Of a DNA stretch of 64,000 nt, positions 58,129 to 64,000 are shown piece after piece. Origin of the DNA: Cavia porcellus (Eukaryota > Chordata > Mammalia > Rodentia > Caviidae); the NCBI RefSeq assembly GCF_034190915.1, contig NW_026947514.1, forward strand, positions 2,563,701 to 2,627,700, given 5' to 3'. The notes under the pieces are model-generated. The model was given only the letters and a program-made list of their open reading frames with translations, did not search any database and was not told the DNA's origin. The position numbers and the translations under genes were made by a program. Every line of letters begins with the position of its first letter. The stretch's first letter is position 1.

Positions 58129-60274
58129 AAAAAGCAAAGATAGGGAGTCAACTGCGACACCCTGGAAAATGAGCGGATACAGGATACACACACAAAGGAG
58201 CATCACCAAGCCACACCGAGAACGAAATCCCGCTTTTCGGGGCAGCATGGATAGAACTAGAGGATGTTAAATGAAATAAACCAAACACAGGAAGGCAAAT
58301 GCTGTAAGTTTTCACCAATATGTGGAAACTCAGAGACCCAGTCTCACAGGAGGTCAGAAGGGGCTGAGAAGAGGAGGCAGCAGGGGACGCAGAGAGGCTG
58401 GGTAACAGGTGCCAAGATACAGTTAGACAAGAGGACCGGTTGGGTGAGAGGGTGACGCACTTACAGCAACTTATTAACTATATATTTCAAAATAGCTAGA
58501 AGAGTTTGAAGATTCCTGAACACAAAGAAATTGTAAATGTTGTAGGAGACACAAATGCTAACTACCTTGATTTTATTTTTAATTTTTATTGTAAATATTA
58601 ATTCAGAGTAATTGTACAAATTATTGGGCTTTACTAATTTGTCTTTACCAATTATCACACTGTACCCCATAAATATTATAGCTATTATGTGTCAAAACAA
58701 AACAAAACTCTTATCATGGGGGGATGCTGAGTTATTACTTTGAAAATTGGTGAACAGAAATGATCACTAAAAAAAAGACCTCGTACTGTACCGTTTCAAA
58801 TCTGGAGACAGAAAGTGGACCAGCAGCTGCCTGCAGCTGGGGATGGAGCAGGGGACAACTGCAGGTGAGCAAGAGAGACCTTTTGAGCTGCGGAAATGTG
58901 GCGGGACTAGAGCTGGTGATACTGCGTGGCTCAACACAAGTGAATTTTCCACTCACAGTGAGTGAATTTCAGGGCAGGTAAATTATGCCTCCATAAAACT
59001 CTAAAGACAAGTTAAAAAAAAACTAGGCACAGTTGAAGGTATTCTCAGAGGAATACATGGCTTTAATTCTTTTGATTAGTAAAAAGCAATCTGAAAATAA
59101 GCGAATTCTGTATCTGACTTAATTCATGAGGAAAAGGGTAAAGAGTGGAGATGAACGACACTGAACACAAAATAGTCAAAGGGAGCACACACTCCTAAGG
59201 AGACACACTACTGCAGACACGGAGAGGCTAACAGAGCCCTGCACAGCGCCAGGTGCTGGTTCCAGGGTGGAGGCGACTCTAACAGGCCCACGACAGGGGA
59301 ACCGCTGTCATGGCAGAGGCAAGCGCTGGCCAGCTGAGTGCTGCGGAACGTTGGCCCGTCTGCTCCACATTATATTATTATGAGGCGCATCCAGCCTCAT
59401 CATGAGGTGGCTGTGTGAGGGAGCTGTACGGAAACCATTGGGGCCGCATGTGGGAAAGGCCGCACAGCACCAGCATCAGAACATCCTCGTTTGATGAGAT
59501 AGGGAAGTATCAGAAAGGAAGAAACCAGACTCAGCTTTGTGTAATAAACACAGAAGCAAAGAGTATTATGAAAATTGGTAAAGAAACTAGGCATGATATA
59601 AAAATAATAATACACTGCAACAATGCAAAGGGAGTTCAAAACAAAACAAAACAATCTATTAACACAGCACTCTAATACTACCCTCACATGTTAAAGAGAA
59701 AAATCACACGGCCTTGGTAAGAGTCACCATGCCAACACCAAAACAAAACAAAACAAGATTCACCATGCCCAGGCACAAGACCACCCAGTCCACACCGCCC
59801 ACCTGGTGGGCGCCAGCTTGGTGCCTGGACACCCATCACCCACCTGCTAGAGACTTCAGAATGAAGAGCCTCCTTTACACTATGGCGGTGATGCCAAAGC
59901 CCTTCTCTAAAACAGAACGAGCAGGAAGCCTGCTCTCCCCTTGTTGTCTCTGTTTAATTGGCCCTGGCTAGTATAATAAAGTTAAGAGTGACTTATGTAT
60001 ATTGGTATAAATATCAGATGGAAGATAAAAGAGCTAATCAGCAATGACAGGACTATTTGGACAGATTCTAGTATAAGAATCATTAAAGTCAATAAAAAAT
60101 ATGGTAAGATGATGATGTAAGAAAATATTTAAAAAACAATCACCTTTCAGTTAACAAAACCATTTTAAAGCAGAAAATGAAAAAAATATAAACCCAGTCA
60201 CAAGAATGACAAAAACTATAAAATATTTAGGAATAAATTTAGTGAAAAGGTAGAGGTTTACAGGAAAACCACAG

Positions 60275-60419
60275 TTTTTTTTTGGAGACAGGGTCTCCCC
60301 ATGTAGTTCAGGCTGGCCTTGAATCACTATGTAACCCAGGCTGGCCTCAGACTCACAATGATCCTCCTGCCTCAGCCTCCCAAGTGCTGGGACGGGTATG
60401 TACCACTATGCCTGGTTCC
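60275..60419 (-). mobile_element. B1 SINE
   Basis: Reverse near-consensus B1: GGAGACAGGGTCTCCCCATG, TAGTTCAGGCTGGCCTTGAATC, TAACCCAGGCTGGCCTCAGACTC, CCTCAGCCTCCCAAGTGCTGGG. Confidence 0.93.
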
Positions 60420-61507
60420 ACAAAATCTTTTAATAAAAAATGGGGAGAGAAACCATCTTCCCAGAAGGGAAAACGATATGATAAGTGTTAATCATCCTCA
60501 AATTAATCTGTAATTTTCTTGTGGGTCAATTAATTCCTATATTTTCTGAACTAGATGTTTTACTGGAGCCCACATACAGAAGAGCTAATATTTTAGAATA
60601 CCCAATTATCTAATAGGCCTCGTGAGGGGAGCTGGCTTGATCAGTCTGAATGCCCCTGGATATGTGCACTCACTATGGAATTTTGCTTCTGCGGAATGGG
60701 ACATTACAGTGTCAGCAGAAGAACACTGCGTGCCATGCTTACTAGCTCTTGTAAGAAAAGGCGGGAATGCAGGGTGAGAGCAAAACACAGAAGCAGAGCA
60801 AATGGCCTGGAGAAGGAGCTGTGTGCAGCTTCCTTGGCAGAGGAAAAGGAAGACAGGCAGTAACCTGGACCTCCGCTGGCACTGCCCTGAGCTCTTAGCC
60901 GTGTGTGAAAGAGGCAAGGCACACTCAGCATGCGCTGTGACAGCAGAAGCAGAGCCCAGTGGAGACGGTACGAGGGGTGGGGCTTCAAACGCAAAGGCAC
61001 CACAGTCCCAAGCCTCAAGGCATTCTGGGCCTCATGAGGGCACTGTGTGCAGGAGTCACATCCACACACTCCTTCCTTCCGTCTCTCACCAAGGGGATGC
61101 TGAGTCCAGGACAGCAGGGCTCAGCTTGTTCAACGCTGGGCACCCAGGACCCAGATTAGGGCCTACTTTCATAGGCACTCAATATGTACTTGGTGAATAG
61201 GAATGAATTAACATCAAAAAGGCACAGATTTCTTGGAAGGGAGGAGATTCACCAAAAATGAAGTTATATATCTGCTATCTACCACAGCAAATATAAGCTG
61301 AATACAAGCTCTGTAAAATGCAGTGAGTGGAGAGCCTGCGTTTTTATCAAGCGAAGGACAGGAAATTAATCCATAAGTCTACCCATTCATCTACCCACCC
61401 ACACTTGTGTCCCTCTGCCTACCACAGCCTCTCCGCTCCTCGCTCTCCACACACCTGCCAGACACTCCCTCTGTGCTGAGGTATGGGAGATGCTTAGGCC
61501 ATGGAAA

Positions 61508-61850
61508 TAAAGAAGATAAACCCTGTTCTCACCGAGTTCACACTCAATGACATTTAACTATAAAGAGGATAAACCCCTGTTCTCACCAAGTTCACACTCA
61601 ATGACATTTAACTATAAAGAAGATAAACTTCTGTTCTCACTGAGTTCATACTCAATGACAGTTAACTATAAAGAGGATAAGCCCCTGTTCTCACCAAGTT
61701 CACAACCAATGACAGTTAACTATAAAGAGGATAAACTTTTGTTCTCACTGAGTTCACACTCAATGACAGTTAATTATAAAGAAGATAAACCTCTGTTCTC
61801 ACTGAGTTCACCCTCAATGACAGCTAACTATAAAAGCCCACTATTCCAGA
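61508..61850. repeat. 54-bp minisatellite, about six units, in an open frame
   Basis: Units run GATAAACCCCTGTTCTCACC, AAGTTCACACTCAATGACA, TTTAACTATAAAGAG, and so on; the full units are 54 bases, the first a little shorter. Because 54 is a multiple of three, the plus strand stays open from 61547 to 61855 as 18-residue repeats (MTxNYKEDK[PL]LFS[PL]SS). Units alternate between CCCCTG...CCAAG and CTTCTG...CTGAG types, suggesting duplication of a 108-bp dimer. The left flank resembles L2, the likely seed. I do not think the peptide is expressed. Confidence 0.93.
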
Positions 61851-62181
61851 TTTAAGACATGGAAAATATTTTTAAATTCAGTGTAGAAATCTCCTATTTT
61901 TGCAGGTTTTCAGAAGGAAATCTTTTATAAGGACTTTAGGGTATTTAGTCTAATTTTCTTGGTAAGGCTTTAAGAATTTAATTTCAAAATCTGATTTTAA
62001 TTTCAAAATCTGAAGGAAAACCTTTAGGATTGAGCACATCCAGAAAGGGGCAGCTGGGTCATGTGGGGGCAGATTCCAAGTAAAGAGCACTTTTCCCTGA
62101 CTAATTTCAGATGAAGAACCTTGACTAGAGGTGATCTCCAAATGAATCATAACAAAGGAAGTCCCCACATTACTATAGCCA

Positions 62182-62343
62182 CTTCTTTCTTTTTGTTTTG
62201 TTTTGTGTTTTTGGGACAAGACCTTGCTGTGCAGTCCAGACTGGCCTGGAACCCTCTGTGCAGTCTGGTGGCCCCAAACGCGTGGAGGGCCTCCTTGGCA
62301 GCTCAGGTGTTGAGAGTACAGGCATGTGCTGCCACGCCTGACT
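62182..62343 (-). mobile_element. B1 SINE
   Basis: Reverse: GTTTTTGGGACAAGACCTTGC, GTGCAGTCCAGACTGGCC, then GTTGAGAGTACAGGCATGTGCTGCCACGCC. More diverged than its neighbours. Confidence 0.8.
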
Positions 62344-62714
62344 TTTTTCTTCATTTCCCTAACATCAGAAGGATGAAGAGGGTCTACCATAACTATTACA
62401 ATTTGGAAAAATTCTAAGCTAGAAAATCACTTGAAAGAAAAATTGGCTAACTCACAATCAATCTGCAAAGGCTTTGTTCCCTGTTTTCTTAGCATTGTGA
62501 ATTTATAACACATCCCTTATCTGATTTTTATCTTAATAGGCCCAAATTTTAAAACGTCAGTTGAATAAACAAGTAAATGCATTCAATCTACGAAAACCTC
62601 AAGAGAAAAGGCCCTGCAAAATAGAAACACAACAAAGGAGTAAGAAGGTAATAAACTACCCAGACATTATTCCTGCTCCCAAACAGCCCCAGCTTAACTC
62701 TTTAAAAACTTTAC

Positions 62715-62883
62715 CTTTCAAAGATGGTAGTTTTTGCAGTTCTCTATTATTACTGGAGTTAAACCGTGATGAATTCGGCCGTTTGTCTTTCTTCGCCATG
62801 GGCTGAGGAGGGGGTGTTGCTTTTATTTTAGCAGATGTTGAAGACTGGACAGCCAAAACATTGTTTTTCCTGCTGGAAATTTG
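62715..62883 (-). CDS. PPP2R5C: PPP2R5C alternative exon of the long N-terminus isoforms
   Basis: This 169-bp exon gives 56 codons plus one base. It begins QISSRKNNVLAVQ, passes through a proline-rich TPPPQPMAKKDKR and ends NNRELQKLPSLK. Its last G completes the Asp codon of the exon at 6370 (LPSLK|DVPP). The acceptor is the T-rich tract ending TTTTGGAAG above 62883; the donor is GTAAAGT below 62715. The long B56-gamma isoform and B56-delta share this arrangement: a basic, serine-rich segment with KKDKR followed by SSRF and NRELQKLP before the helical domain. The basic cluster could act in nuclear localisation (inference). An internal AG (TTTCCAG) 11 bases in could act as a cryptic acceptor but would shift the frame. 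The preceding exon, starting MPNKNKK in humans as I recall, is not in the window. Confidence 0.92.
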
Positions 62884-63070
62884 CTTCCAAAATAAAATAA
62901 AAACAAACGAATAAGTGAAATGCTGTATATAGAGCACAATCAAAATTAGAAAAAAAAAAAAAAGAAAGCACAGCCTTGCCCTGGGACAGAGCCCTGCACC
63001 ACAGTGGGCACGACACCTTGCTGCTGCAGCCCCTCCTGTAGGGCCAGGCTCAGAGGCTCACAGGGGTCCC

Positions 63071-63172
63071 TCTTTTTTTCTTTCTTTCTTTTTTTTTGGT
63101 ACCAAGGATCAAACTCACGACCACACATTTGCCAGGCAGGTGCTTGCGCCACTGAGCTCAATCCCCAGCCCT
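63071..63172 (-). mobile_element. ID SINE
   Basis: Reverse copy after a TTTC-rich run: GGTACCAAGGATCAAACTCACG through CACTGAGCTCAATCCCCAGCCC. Confidence 0.9.
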
Positions 63173-63309
63173 GGGGATAACTATTCTTAAATATCTTTCA
63201 GACTCTGAATTCTAAGTATTTTACCACAGAAGCTGATATGACCCCCATGATCACAGCCTAATGTCCCACACTGGTGAATGCGTGATTTTACTTGGCAAGA
63301 GACTGCAGG

Positions 63310-63640
63310 TGTGGCTAAGTAAGTTCAGGGTCTTGAGGTGGGAGAGATCCTGGTTATCACATGGGCCCGAAGTCATCAGCTGAGTCCTTTCAAGGGGGAG
63401 GAAGAGGAGCCGGCGGAGAAGAAGTCAGAGTAGAGAGATTTGATGCCTCCTCTGCCAGCTGTGAAGGCTGGGAGGTGGCGGAGCCAACGGCCCAGGCAGC
63501 CTCTAGAAGCAGAAGGCAAGAAGAGGGCTTCTCCTCCGCAGTCTCCAGAGGCTGTGCAGGCCTGCTCAGACCTCCTCGTAGCTCCGAGTAGCACTCAGGC
63601 TCCACAACTGAAGCGTGTGGTTCGTGTGTGTGCAGCTGAC
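63310..63640. mobile_element. Ancient dispersed repeat-like sequence, family unsure
   Basis: GGGCCCGAAGTCATCAGCTGAGTCCTTTCAAGGGGGAGG, AGAGTAGAGAGATTTGATG, GGCAGCCTCTAGAAGCAGAAGGCAAG and CTTCTCCTCCGCAGTCTCCAGAGG follow the order of a common mammalian dispersed element whose name I cannot fix. This explains the GC-rich open frames on both strands. Confidence 0.5.
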
Positions 63641-64000
63641 AGGTAGCAAACATGGTGGACACCTCCTGAAACCACAGACTCCCTCATGAGCCCTTGACAG
63701 GTGGAGCAGAGGTCATGGAAACACACGGCAGACTCCCAAGGGTCCTCTATCACCCACACGGCCTACGGGGCCACACTCACCACGTGGACTCTCTGGAGGG
63801 CTTCCCAGGCAATGACCAGATGATAGCACCCCATGACGGCTGCCACCCTTGCTGAGCAGTGACGACCACCACTGTAATGCAAGTGCTGGCCACCAAGGTT
63901 CACTTGATACGCTCACTGGTGCCTTCATCTGACTGCCAAAGCAGCAGGGCCAGTTTCTGCACAGCTGTGCTGTACAAAAAGCCACCAAGTTCTAACCACA

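Larger units (their letters stand above)
56246..58985 (+). mobile_element. L1 ORF2 and 3' sequence with internal deletions
   Basis: Landmarks in ORF2 order: GAAAGTGAAGGGATGGGAAG, GGGAGACAGACAGATTCTAAC, AAACACAGCATGCCAAAACC, GATGGACCATACACTTAAATG, GCAAAGACCCCACAAGCAAAGG, AAACTAAGAAGTTTCTGCAC, GATCCAGCAGTCCCGCTTCTGG. A 3' UTR-like region extends to about 58985. Frames are broken throughout. Three ID insertions lie inside. Confidence 0.85.
54972..62714. other. Long-isoform PPP2R5C intron, right part
   Basis: Mostly L1 with nested SINEs (55200-58985), then unassigned A/T-rich sequence 58986-60270 and 60420-61505 with an L2-like phrase near 61165-61215. The 54-bp tandem array follows, then 61850-62180 and 62345-62714, where I see nothing else. 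No exon is supported before 62715. Confidence 0.6.
62884..64000. other. PPP2R5C: Intron to the right of the long-isoform exon
   Basis: Contains an ID SINE (63071-63172) and an ancient repeat-like stretch (63310-63640). The remainder, including 63641-64000, shows nothing nameable. The long-isoform first exon, which should begin with a basic Lys-rich peptide, is not present on the minus strand here. Confidence 0.6.

Noticed and set aside
61508..61850. CRISPR-like array
   Set aside because: The repeats are head-to-tail with no unique spacers, in a mammalian intron. It is a minisatellite.
63361..63650. Possible GC-rich first exon near the right end
   Set aside because: The sequence follows an ancient dispersed repeat pattern, and its minus-strand frames do not encode the expected basic PPP2R5C N-terminus.

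Overview
The window is nuclear DNA from a rodent. Short interspersed elements of two kinds dominate its repeats: tRNA-Ala-derived ID-type SINEs (many with intact target-site duplications) and 7SL-derived B1 elements with the rodent internal duplication. There are also L1 fragments and a class II (betaretrovirus/IAP-like) endogenous retrovirus. The species cannot be fixed by eye. The ID subfamily is not the one I associate with mouse or rat, so a non-murine rodent is likely.

One host gene is recognisable: PPP2R5C, encoding the B56-gamma regulatory subunit of protein phosphatase 2A, on the minus strand. Three of its coding exons are present. The shared exon 6171-6370 opens the B56 domain. A first coding exon at 40908-41001 carries the MLTCNKAG start. 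A third exon, 62715-62883, belongs to the long-N-terminus isoform. The last two both end in phase 1, so either can join the shared exon; they are alternative entries to the same protein. The first exon of the long isoform lies beyond the right edge, and the rest of the B56 domain beyond the left edge. An 86-bp sequence at 29468-29553 with strong splice sites may be a further alternative exon. Everything else is intron of this gene.

Layout: 1-6170 intron with old repeats; 6171-6370 shared exon; 6371-40907 a 34.5-kb intron with ID, B1, MIR, L2, L1 and MER20 remnants; 40908 to about 41160 the short-isoform first exon and a probable promoter; 41161-62714 an intron rich in L1 with nested SINEs. 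This last intron holds a young, internally deleted 2.7-kb provirus (52276-54965) oriented opposite to the gene. A 54-bp tandem repeat that keeps an open frame lies at about 61508-61850, and the long-isoform exon follows at 62715-62883.

The provirus has two 440-bp LTRs differing at three positions, a 6-bp target-site duplication, a primer-binding-site-like sequence, a gag matrix remnant, an integrase C-terminal scrap and an envelope transmembrane tail. An ID SINE has since inserted into it. It cannot encode a complete virus. I found no wholly new biological system. The best leads are the alternative-exon architecture, the candidate extra exon, the young provirus and the in-frame minisatellite.
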